A stretch of 64,000 nt of DNA from assembly GCF_030408035.1 (NCBI RefSeq), contig NZ_JASDCF010000017.1, positions 1 through 64,000 on the forward strand, written 5' to 3'. Positions within the stretch are counted from its first letter, which is position 1, and each line of letters begins with the position of its first letter. The notes beneath the pieces were generated by a model. It had not been told where the DNA came from and did no database searches. It worked only from the letters and a program-made list of their open reading frames with translations. Below, one piece after another: positions 1 through 8,997 of this stretch. Origin of the DNA: Psychrobacter sp. APC 3426. GTDB taxonomy: Bacteria; Pseudomonadota; Gammaproteobacteria; Pseudomonadales; Moraxellaceae. The position numbers and the translations under genes are program-made.

Positions 1-62
1 AAGGTCATACCCTCGTCTAAGCTTTTAAGAACTTGCATACGAAAATCTAGTGAGTAAGTCAT
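1..62 (-). CDS. IS630-like transposase, N-terminal fragment cut by window edge
   Basis: Reading the minus strand from the ATG at 62-60 gives an open frame of 20 codons running off the window. It starts MTYSLDFR and continues MQVLKSLDEGMT. This is the typical opening of IS630-family transposases, a short strand-helix stretch leading into the helix-turn-helix that binds the element ends. Only the beginning is visible, so whether the gene is intact cannot be judged. About 50 bases upstream, near 110-125, lies an AGGTGTGC stretch that could be part of the element's terminal repeat, which I could not confirm. Family assignment is from recognised sequence style, not from a catalytic triad. Confidence 0.6.
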   Translation of the reverse strand, partial: MTYSLDFRMQVLKSLDEGMT

Positions 63-213
63 GGTCTTTATAATAACAATTGGGTTTGATAATTAATTTA
101 TAACACTTTTAGGTGTGCTTAGCTATATAAAGTAATAACGCCTTACTATAGCGTCAAGCCTTAAAGGCTGGGTCTTAAAATTGCATTTAAATTCAAATGA
201 GGAAGTTAGCGTA

Positions 214-1128
214 ATGATGCGTATTGGATTGTTCTTATTAACCAACTTAGCGGTGATTGTGGTATTTAGCATCGTGTTTGGTATCTTATCCAGATTTTTT
301 GGGATTGGTGGCGTACATGGCGCGGGCGGGCTAAATTACACCAGCCTTGCCATTATGTGCGGTATATACGGCATGGTTGGCTCGATGGTTTCGCTATTCA
401 TCTCCAAGTGGATGGCAAAAAGATCGACGGGAACGGTTGTCATTGAGTCACCAAGTAATGTCACGGAACAATGGCTGGTAGACACTGTCGCCAAACAAGC
501 TCGTGCGGTAAATATTGGTATGCCAGAAGTAGGGATTTTTAATAATTCACAGCCAAACGCGTTTGCAACAGGCTGGAATAAAAACAAAGCTTTGGTCGCC
601 GTTTCATCTGGTCTATTGCAGAACATGAATCAGGATGAAGTAGAAGCGGTGTTGGCACATGAGATTGGTCACGTGGCAAATGGCGATATGGTAACCCTTG
701 CGCTCATCCAAGGGGTAATAAACGCCTTTGTGATGTTCTTCGCGCGTATTATCGGCAGCTTCGTCGATCGGACTGTCTTTAAGAATACGAGCGATGGTCC
801 AGGTATTGGTTACTTTGTCACGAGTATCGTAATGGATATTTTGCTCGGATTCTTGGCGTCTGCCATCGTGATGTGGTTCTCACGTCTGCGTGAGTTCCGT
901 GCTGATGAGATGGGTGCAAAGCTTGCCAGCAAAGACAAAATGATAAGTGCGCTTGATGCCTTGCGTCCTTCTGCACAACGTCCAGATCAAATGCCAGAGA
1001 GCATGAAGGCGTTTGCTATCTCGTCAGGGCAATCTACAGGCTTTAGTATTGCCAACCTCTTCCGCTCACACCCAACGCTTGATGATCGTATTGCGGCATT
1101 GAGGAAGTATAATCCTAGTGAAGCGTGA
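214..1128 (+). CDS. htpX: HtpX, membrane zinc metalloprotease
   Basis: This inner-membrane M48 zinc endopeptidase takes part in quality control of misfolded membrane proteins, alongside FtsH. The 304-residue product has two N-terminal membrane segments (about 4-28 and 45-65), the zinc-binding HEIGH motif at 149-153, and the third zinc ligand Glu in RLREFRADE near 227. Two further hydrophobic segments lie between these. Length and the [14 protein letters not shown] start match Escherichia coli HtpX closely. An upstream in-frame TTG at 181 is open, but ATG 214 is chosen because it gives the family N-terminus and has GAGGAA at 199-204 as ribosome binding site. The gene stands alone and ends at a shared terminator. 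Confidence 0.96.
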   Translation: MMRIGLFLLTNLAVIVVFSIVFGILSRFFGIGGVHGAGGLNYTSLAIMCGIYGMVGSMVSLFISKWMAKRSTGTVVIESPSNVTEQWLVDTVAKQARAVNIGMPEVGIFNNSQPNAFATGWNKNKALVAVSSGLLQNMNQDEVEAVLAHEIGHVANGDMVTLALIQGVINAFVMFFARIIGSFVDRTVFKNTSDGPGIGYFVTSIVMDILLGFLASAIVMWFSRLREFRADEMGAKLASKDKMISALDALRPSAQRPDQMPESMKAFAISSGQSTGFSIANLFRSHPTLDDRIAALRKYNPSEA

Positions 1129-1231
1129 TGGTTTCTTTGAGTCGTAGGGTACGCCTCGCCCAGTTGAGTATATAATAGCGTATGGCAGGATTGGCTTCCT
1201 TTATCTTCCCGTAAAGTCACGACACAAACAT

Positions 1232-1264
1232 AAAAAAAGCCTATCTTTAAAAGATAGGCTTTCT
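1232..1264. terminator. Bidirectional terminator between htpX and the polyamine dehydrogenase
   Basis: The arms AGCCTATCTT and AAGATAGGCT (1238-1260) form a 10-bp stem with a 3-nt loop. An A-run precedes the stem and a T-rich stretch follows it, so it can stop transcripts from both converging genes. Confidence 0.85.
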
Positions 1265-1282
1265 ATTAAATAAACTTACTGA

Positions 1283-2557
1283 TTAAATATCGAACTCAAG
1301 CGCCCTGTCACCTTCGCTATCTTTGATACGCGTTAGCAAGCCAATCTTATTGAGTAAATTAATAAATGGCTTAGCATCTAGCTCTTCAACGTTGACCATC
1401 TTGCCAGCATCCCACTCGCCAGTCGCAACCAGCATCGCAGCAGCAACAGGTGGTACGCCTGCAGTATAAGAGATACCTTGGCTGCCTACCTCGTTATAAG
1501 CTTCTTTGTGATCTGAGATATTATAGATAAATACTTCAGTATCAACGCCGTTTATTTTACCTTTAACCTTGTCACCGATGCAGGTCTTGCCCGTATAATT
1601 CGGCGCAAGAGAGCTTGGATCTGGTAATACAGCTTTGACCACTTTTAACGGAATCACTTCTTGTCCTTCCGCAGTCATCACCGGCTGCTCAGACAACAGA
1701 CCTAAACTTTGTAGTACAGTGAAGACATTAATGTAGTGCTCACCAAAACCCATCCAAAAGCGGATATTTGGCACGTCTAAGTTGGCTGATAAAGAATGAA
1801 TCTCGTCATGACCACTTAAGTAGCTGTTTTGTACACCAACGACTGGTAAATCATCGGTACGCTTCACTTCGAACATCTTGTTAGACTGCCACTTGCTGTC
1901 CTGCCAAGAGTAGACCGTACCAGTGAATTCACGGAAATTAATCTCAGGGTCGAAGTTGGTCGCGAAGTACTTGCCGTGGCTGCCCGCATTGATATCGATA
2001 ATATCAATATCAGTCACCGAACCTGCATCCATCATGTCATAGCCAAGACGCGCATAGGCATTGACCATACCAGGATCAAATCCTGCACCCAAGATTGCCG
2101 TGACATTATTGTCTGCACAGCGCTGACGACGTTTCCACTCATAGTTGTCATACCATGGCGGCGTCTCACAAATCTTGCGTGGATCTTCATGAATGGCGGT
2201 ATCAATATACGCAGTACCCGTCTCAATACAAGCTTCTAACACGGTCATATTGATAAATGCCGAGCCGACATTGATAACGATTTGTACACCGGTATCTTGA
2301 ATCAGTTGTATGAGCGCTTGGCTGTCCATGGCATCGACTTGGTGCGTATGCAAGACTGCTGCTTGTTTAAAGCTACCTTTATCCTTTACGCTTTGAGCGA
2401 TGGCATCACATTTGTCCTGAGTGCGTGAGGCGATATGAATCTCGCCGAGTACATCATTATGCATCGCACATTTATGCGCGACCACTTGAGCGACACCGCC
2501 TGCGCCGATGATGAGTACGTCTTTTTTGCTGGGCTTAGCTTGTTGGTTTGTGTTCAA
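1283..2557 (-). CDS. Carboxynorspermidine dehydrogenase (synthase), saccharopine dehydrogenase family
   Basis: The enzyme condenses L-aspartate beta-semialdehyde with a diamine (1,3-diaminopropane or putrescine) and reduces the imine with NADPH, giving carboxynorspermidine or carboxyspermidine. It is 424 residues long, with an N-terminal Rossmann motif IIGAGGVAQ at about 16-24 and the long catalytic domain typical of this subfamily (AGFDPGMVNAYARLGYD and the GSHGKYFATNFDPE region). The next gene upstream on the same strand is nspC, which decarboxylates the product, so the pair makes a complete SpeD/SpeE-independent route to norspermidine or spermidine. A 285-base spacer holding a GC-rich block separates the two genes. 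The preferred diamine cannot be read from the sequence. Confidence 0.92.
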   Translation of the reverse strand: MNTNQQAKPSKKDVLIIGAGGVAQVVAHKCAMHNDVLGEIHIASRTQDKCDAIAQSVKDKGSFKQAAVLHTHQVDAMDSQALIQLIQDTGVQIVINVGSAFINMTVLEACIETGTAYIDTAIHEDPRKICETPPWYDNYEWKRRQRCADNNVTAILGAGFDPGMVNAYARLGYDMMDAGSVTDIDIIDINAGSHGKYFATNFDPEINFREFTGTVYSWQDSKWQSNKMFEVKRTDDLPVVGVQNSYLSGHDEIHSLSANLDVPNIRFWMGFGEHYINVFTVLQSLGLLSEQPVMTAEGQEVIPLKVVKAVLPDPSSLAPNYTGKTCIGDKVKGKINGVDTEVFIYNISDHKEAYNEVGSQGISYTAGVPPVAAAMLVATGEWDAGKMVNVEELDAKPFINLLNKIGLLTRIKDSEGDRALEFDI

Positions 2558-2601
2558 TGAACAATCCTCCTTTGTGTCCCTGTCGATACCATTGATATTG
2601 G

Positions 2602-2704
2602 CTATGCAAAACAGAAACGAGTGAATGATATGCGTGAATTAAAAAGGAAGACCGAGGAAAACCCACGCACCCGTCGGGCAAGCACCATTTTTAACCGATG
2701 GCAT
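2602..2704 (-). promoter_or_regulatory. GC-rich leader block with two overlapping short ORFs, upstream of the dehydrogenase
   Basis: The spacer between nspC and the dehydrogenase is AT-rich except for this block. On the minus strand it holds two overlapping small frames. One starts at ATG 2688, stops at 2602 and encodes 28 arginine- and phenylalanine-rich residues beginning MVLARRVRGFSS. The other starts at ATG 2704 and encodes 21 residues beginning MPSVKNGACP and ending VFLGLPF. Neither has a good ribosome binding site. CCTCGG occurs twice on this strand and CCCGACGGG can form a small hairpin. It could be a polyamine-responsive leader; that is inference only. Confidence 0.3.
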
Positions 2705-2842
2705 TTACCCGAGGCGATTATAACAATTTTTATTCAGTTAACGGTAAAAATAATGTTTAAAAAATAGACTGCTTAAAAATCTCAACAACTTGACCTAAAC
2801 CTTTGTTTCTAAGAGTTTAAATAAGTTAAGAGAACGGTTAAT

Positions 2843-4063
2843 TTAAGACAGGCTGGCCTTGTAATCTTGATAATCGAACTCGCGCTGGATATCGATAGTA
2901 CCATCTAGGCGACGGATGACAATCGCTGGCATGTTGACACCATTGAACCAGTTTTTCTTTACCATGGTATATCCTGCAGCATTACCAAACGCAATGGTAT
3001 CGCCTACCTGTAAATTGTTGAGTAAGGCATACTCGCCAAAGATATCGCCTGCTAAGCAAGAACGACCATAGATAATAGTGTTATCTGACATATCAGCTGT
3101 CTTAACCATATCAACAGGTAAAATATCAATCTCTGCTCCGTTAATTGCTGCTATTGGCGCAGACTCACGATAAATCAGTAGATCTAGCATGTGCGCTTCA
3201 ATAGAAGCATCGACGACGGCTAAGTTCTTTTCATTGTGCATGGTATCTAATACGGTCGTAACCAATGACCCAGCGCCATGGATACTTGCCTCACCCGGCT
3301 CAAGATAAACTTGTACGCCATATTTTTCGCTAAAGCCTTTTAACCGTGTCGCGAGTTTTTCTAGTGGATAATCAGGCGCGATAAAATGAATGCCGCCGCC
3401 CAAGCTTACCCACTCAAGTTTCGCTAAAACATCACCAAACCTCGCTTCGATATCAGCCAAGCTAGCACTAAACGCCTCAAAGCTATCATTCTCACAATTG
3501 TTATGAATCATCACCCCAGTAATGTCATTGAGAACTGAGGCAATCTTATCTTTATCATGCTCACCAAGACGGCTAAAAGGACGTGCAGGATCAGCAATGA
3601 TAAAAGACGAATTACTGGTCTTTGGGTTTAATCGCAGCCCTACTGGAATATTCTGTGCACTGGCTTTATCTTTAAAAGCATTCAACTGTGAAATAGAGTT
3701 AAAAATAACTTTGTCCGCGTAGCTTAATACTTCGTCGATTTCATCCACGCTATAGGCCACGCTATAGGCATGAGTTTCTTTTTTGTCTTCGCTATTGCCA
3801 TCGCTATTATTGCCGAAGGTTTCATAACCTAAACGCACTTCATTGAGTGATGATGAGGTTGTACCGTGCAGGTAAGGCTGCATGACATCAAATACGCCCC
3901 AAGTCGCAAAGCATTTAAGCGCGAGCAATGCTTTCGCGCCTGATAATTCACATAGCCGAGCAATAATCTGCATGTTGGCAACGATTGCCGCTTCGTCTAG
4001 TAAATAATAAGGGGTTGGCGGTAGTGCGGAGTTAGGAGTTTTTACAGTGTTTTTTGAATTCAT
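2843..4063 (-). CDS. nspC: Carboxynorspermidine decarboxylase NspC
   Basis: This PLP-dependent fold-III decarboxylase converts carboxynorspermidine or carboxyspermidine to norspermidine or spermidine. The 406-residue protein carries the PLP lysine in LLALKCFATW (Lys50), the phosphate-binding glycine run in SLGGGIHF and the YLEPGEA motif, all expected for NspC-type alanine-racemase-fold decarboxylases. A C-terminal YGRSCLAGD segment supplies the active-site cysteine region. It lies upstream of the dehydrogenase on the same strand and diverges from the DUF924 gene with a 90-base spacer that must contain both promoters. An acidic, serine-rich insertion near residues 85-95 (NNSDGNSEDKKE) looks like a surface loop. 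In Vibrio this pathway is tied to biofilm control; here only the enzymology is supported. Confidence 0.93.
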   Translation of the reverse strand: MNSKNTVKTPNSALPPTPYYLLDEAAIVANMQIIARLCELSGAKALLALKCFATWGVFDVMQPYLHGTTSSSLNEVRLGYETFGNNSDGNSEDKKETHAYSVAYSVDEIDEVLSYADKVIFNSISQLNAFKDKASAQNIPVGLRLNPKTSNSSFIIADPARPFSRLGEHDKDKIASVLNDITGVMIHNNCENDSFEAFSASLADIEARFGDVLAKLEWVSLGGGIHFIAPDYPLEKLATRLKGFSEKYGVQVYLEPGEASIHGAGSLVTTVLDTMHNEKNLAVVDASIEAHMLDLLIYRESAPIAAINGAEIDILPVDMVKTADMSDNTIIYGRSCLAGDIFGEYALLNNLQVGDTIAFGNAAGYTMVKKNWFNGVNMPAIVIRRLDGTIDIQREFDYQDYKASLS

Positions 4064-4153
4064 AAGAGGTTACCTAATAGCTGCTGTTGGCATCATGACA
4101 GATATAAATATTTGCGCTATAGTAGACTAAATCCATCATAATTAGAATATCTT

Positions 4154-4819
4154 ATGTCACTATCAACCGATTATTCCACCTCTGCCAGTCACCCCAATTT
4201 GTCGCAACTTGACAAAGATAACATTAATTTAGAACATCTAAATTCTGATGCGCGTGCAGTATTGGATTTTTGGTTCGATAAAAATAATGAGCAATACTGG
4301 TTTGCCCAAAATGATAGTTTTGATAAGCAGATACGAGATAAATTTGGCGAGATTTGGCAAGCTGCCAAGCAAGGTGAATGTGTCACGTGGCGTGTTGCAG
4401 ACGTACCAGCCGATAGCAACAGCTCAATCACGGCTTTGGCGGGGCGATTGGCTGAAATTATTGTGTTAGATCAGTTCTCACGCAACTTATGTCGTGGACA
4501 GGCTTGTGCCTTTTCGCAAGACAGCATGGTCGTAGCATTGGCACAAGAAGCGATTGGACAGCCACACTTTGACACATTACCAATGGAATGGCGCAGATTC
4601 ACTATCATGCCCTTCATGCACTCTGAGTCATCGGTGATTCATGAACGTTATTTGCCATTGTTTGAACAGTTAAATGATGAGAGCACTCTCAGTTTTGAGC
4701 ATCGCCATAAAGAAATCATTGACAGATTTGGTCGTTATCCGCATCGTAATGAAACACTGGGTCGTGAGTCAACTGAAGAAGAAAAAGAATTTTTAAAGCA
4801 GCCGAACTCGTCCTTTTAA
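4154..4819 (+). CDS. DUF924 family protein
   Basis: The 221-residue product belongs to the DUF924 family of all-helical, TPR-like cytoplasmic proteins with no established biochemical role. The N-terminal ~30 residues are polar and variable. The conserved part begins with ARAVLDFWFDKNNEQYWFAQ, followed by LAEIIVLDQFSRNLCRG, which is characteristic of the family, then MPFMHSES and HKEIIDRFGRYPHRN. The ATG at 4154 follows a short AT-rich spacer and is divergent from nspC; no strong ribosome binding site is seen. The gene ends in a strong terminator shared with the converging lipoprotein gene. Nothing in the neighbourhood suggests a function. Confidence 0.88.
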   Translation: MSLSTDYSTSASHPNLSQLDKDNINLEHLNSDARAVLDFWFDKNNEQYWFAQNDSFDKQIRDKFGEIWQAAKQGECVTWRVADVPADSNSSITALAGRLAEIIVLDQFSRNLCRGQACAFSQDSMVVALAQEAIGQPHFDTLPMEWRRFTIMPFMHSESSVIHERYLPLFEQLNDESTLSFEHRHKEIIDRFGRYPHRNETLGRESTEEEKEFLKQPNSSF

Positions 4820-4837
4820 GCCTTATCTCTCATAATA

Positions 4838-4875
4838 AAGGGCTGAATCAGCAACCTGATTCAGCCCTTCTCTTT
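4838..4875. terminator. Strong bidirectional terminator
   Basis: The perfect 14-bp stem AAGGGCTGAATCAG / CTGATTCAGCCCTT has a 4-nt loop and is followed by CTCTTT. It sits between the convergent DUF924 and CAP-lipoprotein genes. Confidence 0.85.
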
Positions 4876-4934
4876 ATCAATTATTTATATAAAGCATCTG
4901 TATGATTGCCATGACAACTGTTTGAGTTGCTTAA

Positions 4935-6104
4935 CTAGTAGTTCACTTTACCCGTCGTAAAGGCAAATGACTGCTGCTCCAACCTTTGGTTATCAACTAG
5001 CACATCAAAGCTTACTTGATATTTAGTATTACCATAGAGTCCGCACTGCTGACTTTGGTTGTTATTGCGTTTGATATTACAGCTTTTTAAATTATCGGTA
5101 ATGGGTAAGATAAAAGCTTCATTCGCTGGTAGCGCATTTGGCGTGTTCTTGTATGGGTCTTGACGATAATCCAATAACTCAATAGGTACATCTATATTAC
5201 GCTGGGTATCATGAAACTTAACATTGCTAATACTAATCGTCTTTGCTGATGGCACATTAACATAGATAGGCTGTCCAATAGGATTCAAACGTAAATCACG
5301 TCCAGTATGCTTAACAGGGTCCGGAGTCTCATTGTAGAGTGCAGTTACCGTACCCGTTACCCCTTGGCAAGGATAAGTAAATACCCCTGCGACTGTTCTA
5401 TCCTTGGTTGCTTTCGTGGCAGAAGCATGATTGACCAACACGTAACCTTGGTTATTAGCAGTATCGCTACCATGAGGTTTGTAGGTGACCATGCCTGTAC
5501 CCGTCAAGCTTGAGCTGGGTATCATTAACGAACGCAAATGATAAGGTGCTGCCAATAATGACTTGGCCATCAAGCCTGCCACCACATCCGAGCTCACTAG
5601 ATTACCAGCTGAGCTATAGTAAATAGACTGAGCAATATTCTCAGCAGCGCCATATTTTGCATTCAGATAATTGGCATTTAACAGACGGTCTGAAAAGCTG
5701 AAGCCACCAAAGTAAGGATTGTTATCTCCTGTCACATGAGCGATATTTTCAATCTTATTTTCATAATGCGCGTTAAATACGGTCGGTGAACTATTAGCGA
5801 ATGCATATTTAATATATCTAGCATGCTGAATCGCAATACTATCAAGCGCACTATCAACAGACAAACCGCTAAGACCGCAACTGGTTCTGGCAAGGCTAAA
5901 TTCATTATTGGCATTTAATGCAGCTTGTTCATCATTGCTATTGCTGGGTTTGGGCTGCTTATTTGAGGTAGCTGTAGGTGGTTTGATTTCTGATTTGACA
6001 GTATCAGAACCACTATCAGAACCTCCCCCACCGCCACAGGCTGTTAAAAATACCGTTAGAAAAAGTGCTGTAGCAAGATTCTGCGGAGGTGTATTAAAAG
6101 ACAT
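4935..6104 (-). CDS. CAP-domain (SCP/PR-1-like) lipoprotein
   Basis: A 389-residue exported lipoprotein. The signal peptide ends in lipobox LTAC with Cys23, immediately followed by a five-glycine run and a flexible Ser/Asp/Pro/Lys-rich linker to about residue 58. The CAP domain follows: NNEFSLARTSCGLSGL, LDSIAIQHARYI, the first histidine-containing segment FNAHYENKIEN, FSFSDRLL and the AAENIAQSIYY motif. The C-terminal ~120 residues form a separate beta-rich region with a cysteine pair (SCNI and QCGLYG). CAP proteins are secreted or surface proteins of varied function, and no enzymatic role can be claimed. ATG 6104 is the only start giving a full signal peptide. The gene is monocistronic. Confidence 0.8.
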   Translation of the reverse strand: MSFNTPPQNLATALFLTVFLTACGGGGGSDSGSDTVKSEIKPPTATSNKQPKPSNSNDEQAALNANNEFSLARTSCGLSGLSVDSALDSIAIQHARYIKYAFANSSPTVFNAHYENKIENIAHVTGDNNPYFGGFSFSDRLLNANYLNAKYGAAENIAQSIYYSSAGNLVSSDVVAGLMAKSLLAAPYHLRSLMIPSSSLTGTGMVTYKPHGSDTANNQGYVLVNHASATKATKDRTVAGVFTYPCQGVTGTVTALYNETPDPVKHTGRDLRLNPIGQPIYVNVPSAKTISISNVKFHDTQRNIDVPIELLDYRQDPYKNTPNALPANEAFILPITDNLKSCNIKRNNNQSQQCGLYGNTKYQVSFDVLVDNQRLEQQSFAFTTGKVNY

Positions 6105-6277
6105 TCTTTATCCTAAAAGTAGTAGCACATATATGAGTCAATGAGACCATCGTTGTATTCAGAGACGTTGACGTTAGTCATTGATAGCACAGTGATTATT
6201 TGATTGTAACCACATTGTAATACAGTCTATGGACTTTTACTTATTATTTTTAGAACTATCTACCCTTTGCTTTACCG

Positions 6278-7123
6278 TTAGCTTTCAAGCGCCTTTCTAA
6301 CAGGGGCGAAGCTGCGTCTATGCTCTGGCAATACGCCAAGCGTTGCAACTGCTTCCATGTGAGCGCGAGTCGGATAGCCTTTATGCTTCGCAATACCATA
6401 TTCAGGATACTGGGCATCAAGCGCATACATGGTTTTATCACGGCTCACCTTTGCCAATATACTGGCCGCCGCTATACTGGTATGACGAGCATCACCCTTT
6501 ACCCAAGCCTGACAATCAATCGCTGATCTCTCTATTCCTGATAGAGCAAGCGCTCCATAATCCAAATCAGGACAGCGATTACCATCAATCAATACCTCGA
6601 AGTGTCTTTTATCCATCGCGTTGAGATATTTGGCAACACTCCTGAGTAAAACCTCAGCGCATAAACGCATGCCTAGCATTGTTGCTTGCAAAATATTCAC
6701 TTGGTCAATGACGGCGGCAGGTATATCAGCGACGATGTGCCCGACTGCATTCTGTTGTACCAACGGATAAAGAATGTCACGTTTTTTTTCACTGAGTTGC
6801 TTTGAGTCCGTCAGTATAGATAGTGGAGTGCTTAGTAATGGCTGCTCCTCAATCAGTCCTGACCACGTGGCAGGTAATATCGCAGCAGCAACATTAACGC
6901 TACCTAACAAAGGCCCACGCCCTGCTTCATCGATACCAATTTGTATGAGTGATTGGTCGCTCGCTTCATTTATCGGATATAGTGCAAGTAGCTCAGAGAT
7001 ATTTAACTGCCCTGATAACTGTATCGGTGCTGCCAGTTGAATATACTGCCCTTTAATATCAACTTGCTCAATAAAAATATCAATTGGCGTAAAAGAATTT
7101 TCACTGCAGGATAGCTTACTCAT
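6278..7123 (-). CDS. rnhB: Ribonuclease HII
   Basis: RNase HII removes ribonucleotides from RNA-DNA hybrids and single misincorporated ribonucleotides from duplex DNA. The catalytic acidic residues are present: DEAGRG at 65-70 (Asp65, Glu66), Asp180 in VLIDGNR and Asp211 in VKGDARH, followed by the conserved [12 protein letters not shown]. The conserved core ends normally with EHRRSFAPV. The protein is 281 residues where about 200 is usual; the excess is a 60-residue N-terminal region containing [19 protein letters not shown], which has no family match I recognise. No downstream ATG fits the usual start. It follows lpxB by 69 bases on the same strand, the gene order also seen in E. coli, so cotranscription is likely. 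Confidence 0.94.
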   Translation of the reverse strand: MSKLSCSENSFTPIDIFIEQVDIKGQYIQLAAPIQLSGQLNISELLALYPINEASDQSLIQIGIDEAGRGPLLGSVNVAAAILPATWSGLIEEQPLLSTPLSILTDSKQLSEKKRDILYPLVQQNAVGHIVADIPAAVIDQVNILQATMLGMRLCAEVLLRSVAKYLNAMDKRHFEVLIDGNRCPDLDYGALALSGIERSAIDCQAWVKGDARHTSIAAASILAKVSRDKTMYALDAQYPEYGIAKHKGYPTRAHMEAVATLGVLPEHRRSFAPVRKALES

Positions 7124-7192
7124 ATAATTGTCATGTCTTTTTTGTTAGATGCTATTAAATAATACTTTTAAATAAGAGTGAGCTTACTTTAC

Positions 7193-8509
7193 TCAAGGCT
7201 TAAAATTGTCTTGTAAGAACCACTGCTCAATCACGCTATTAGCAGGGCCATGATTACTCTGCTGTTGCAATAGATGCTTGGTCGTGAGCAAGTCGTTTAG
7301 TTGCTCGGCATACGCCCGTGGCTGTAATAGCCGCATCACGGTACGGCAGATATTGTCACCACTTGCCTGCTCTTGAATGAGCTCTGGGACAATCGCACTA
7401 TCTGCCAAAATATTGGGCAAGGCGACATAAGGTACTTTGACTAAGCGCTTAGCAATCTGATAGGTCAGCTGATTCAATTGATAAATAACCACCATCGGCC
7501 GCTCTAGCAGCATGGCTTCTAGAGTGGCAGTACCTGAAGCTAGCATCACCATATCTGATGCTGCGATCGCCTGCTGGCTAAAACTTGGCTGGCTATCATC
7601 ATAAACAACAACGATGGCCGCTCGTAGTTGCTCTGAGCGTTTATCGATGACATCTTGGACAATGTATTGATGGTTTTGATCAACCGTTGGGATGATAAAA
7701 CACAGCTTTGGATCCAATAGTATGAGCTTTTGAATACCATCTAGCATCAACGGGAGAATGGCGGTAATCTCACCCCGTCTAGAGCCTGGCATCACGCAAA
7801 TCAGCTGACTAACATCATCAAAGCGATCGATAAAAAACTGCTGTAAACCATCATTGTGCCAGACCAATTCACTACGGCACTGATTGATTGGCGTCTCTAG
7901 CAATGTCTGGTCTATCGTACGTAGTAGCGGATGACCGACACATATCGCTGGATGGTTATGACGCTCATAAACTGGCAACTCAAATGGGAATAGACAAAGA
8001 ACCAAATTGGTTGCTGCTTTAATGTTATGAATACGCGACTCACGCCATGCCCAAATAGAAGGGCTGACATATTGCACACAGAATATATCTAGCGGCTTCA
8101 ACTTTTTAGAGACTCGCAAATTAAAATCGGGGGCATCAATACCGATAAACCAATCGATATCAGCCGCTTTAAATGCCGTTAATAACTCGCGTCGCGCTTT
8201 GAGCAAGTCAGGCAATTGCGCCATTACTTCCACCAAGCCCATCACTGCCAGACGTTCTAGTGGAAAAATACTTTGCAGCCCTTGCGCTTGCATCTTTGAG
8301 CCGCCAACACCCACCCAAATAATATCATCGCGCAGGTTATTCATCTGCTGCATGAAGTCTGCCCCCAAACTGTCTCCTGAGACCTCCCCAGCGACGATTC
8401 CTATCACTAACGGCGTACCCGTCATAGCGGGCATTGCATCATAAGAGTCATAGCCATCAAGCGATGACGTTAAATCAGAAGGTTGGTGAGGCGTAGCAGA
8501 ATCTGTCAT
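7193..8509 (-). CDS. lpxB: Lipid-A-disaccharide synthase
   Basis: LpxB condenses UDP-2,3-diacylglucosamine with lipid X to make the lipid A disaccharide at the inner face of the inner membrane. It is a GT19 glycosyltransferase. Recognisable motifs are IVAGEVSGDSLGADFM near residue 38, GVGGSKMQAQGLQSIF, the PDFNLRVSKKLK segment, YVSPSIWAWRESR, the LLPGSR-like VMPGSRRGEI, and SGTATLEAMLLERPMVVIY near the C-terminus. Length is 438 against a usual ~380. The N-terminal ~33 residues are a polar, Ser/Asp-rich extension before PLVIGIVAGE, and a start closer to the core is not ruled out. It is the first gene of an lpxB-rnhB pair, without the fabZ-lpxA genes often found upstream. Confidence 0.96.
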   Translation of the reverse strand: MTDSATPHQPSDLTSSLDGYDSYDAMPAMTGTPLVIGIVAGEVSGDSLGADFMQQMNNLRDDIIWVGVGGSKMQAQGLQSIFPLERLAVMGLVEVMAQLPDLLKARRELLTAFKAADIDWFIGIDAPDFNLRVSKKLKPLDIFCVQYVSPSIWAWRESRIHNIKAATNLVLCLFPFELPVYERHNHPAICVGHPLLRTIDQTLLETPINQCRSELVWHNDGLQQFFIDRFDDVSQLICVMPGSRRGEITAILPLMLDGIQKLILLDPKLCFIIPTVDQNHQYIVQDVIDKRSEQLRAAIVVVYDDSQPSFSQQAIAASDMVMLASGTATLEAMLLERPMVVIYQLNQLTYQIAKRLVKVPYVALPNILADSAIVPELIQEQASGDNICRTVMRLLQPRAYAEQLNDLLTTKHLLQQQSNHGPANSVIEQWFLQDNFKP

Positions 8510-8997
8510 GACAAGCTCTCAATATCAAGTTAGTACCATCAAAGCAGTACAATTAAAATAGAACAAAAAATACAATATAGATATTATAAAATATAGTATA
8601 TGAAATCGCTCATAAGATTCCCATTAAAAGCCACCTTAGCAGCATTTATAAGGCTCAAGCTCAATTTATAAGTCTTAAATGCAGTTATTTACAAGCTCAT
8701 CATACGTGACAGTGCTGAAAATAGCTAAAAACAGCGAAACCAACCAATAAAAATTCAATCATTACTGCGTAAAGTTTTTGCTCTCATTGGTTGATACAGA
8801 CAAAATCGTACTCCTCATTTAATGCCTAACTCTGATAGCCATTAGTCCCAGCTTATAGCTCAAATTTGGCAATGATAACTAAGTTTTGGTTTCCTCATTC
8901 CAGTTATCAGTCAATTAACTGTGCGACTGCCCTTGTCAACCAACACTTTTGTCCGCATAATGAATATCCCTATAAATCAGCTAGACGATATATAACC
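8510..8997. other. Intergenic region between divergent lpxB and DAHP synthase
   Basis: This is a 488-base AT-rich spacer with both promoters presumably inside. The only structure noted is an 8-bp inverted repeat CAACCAAT (8741-8748) / ATTGGTTG (8786-8793) with a long loop, which is weak. From 8866 the frame of the downstream gene is open; those 44 codons include eight aromatic residues. They are unlikely to be part of the enzyme, and no leader stop codon separates them from it. No RNA gene is seen. Confidence 0.4.

Noticed and set aside
336..626. 96-codon minus-strand ORF inside htpX
   Set aside because: It lies entirely opposite a convincing htpX, has no recognisable domain and no upstream ribosome binding site.
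2641..2720. Guanidine or c-di-GMP riboswitch in the polyamine spacer
   Set aside because: Some short words resemble these motifs, but the required loops and stems cannot be assembled on either strand.
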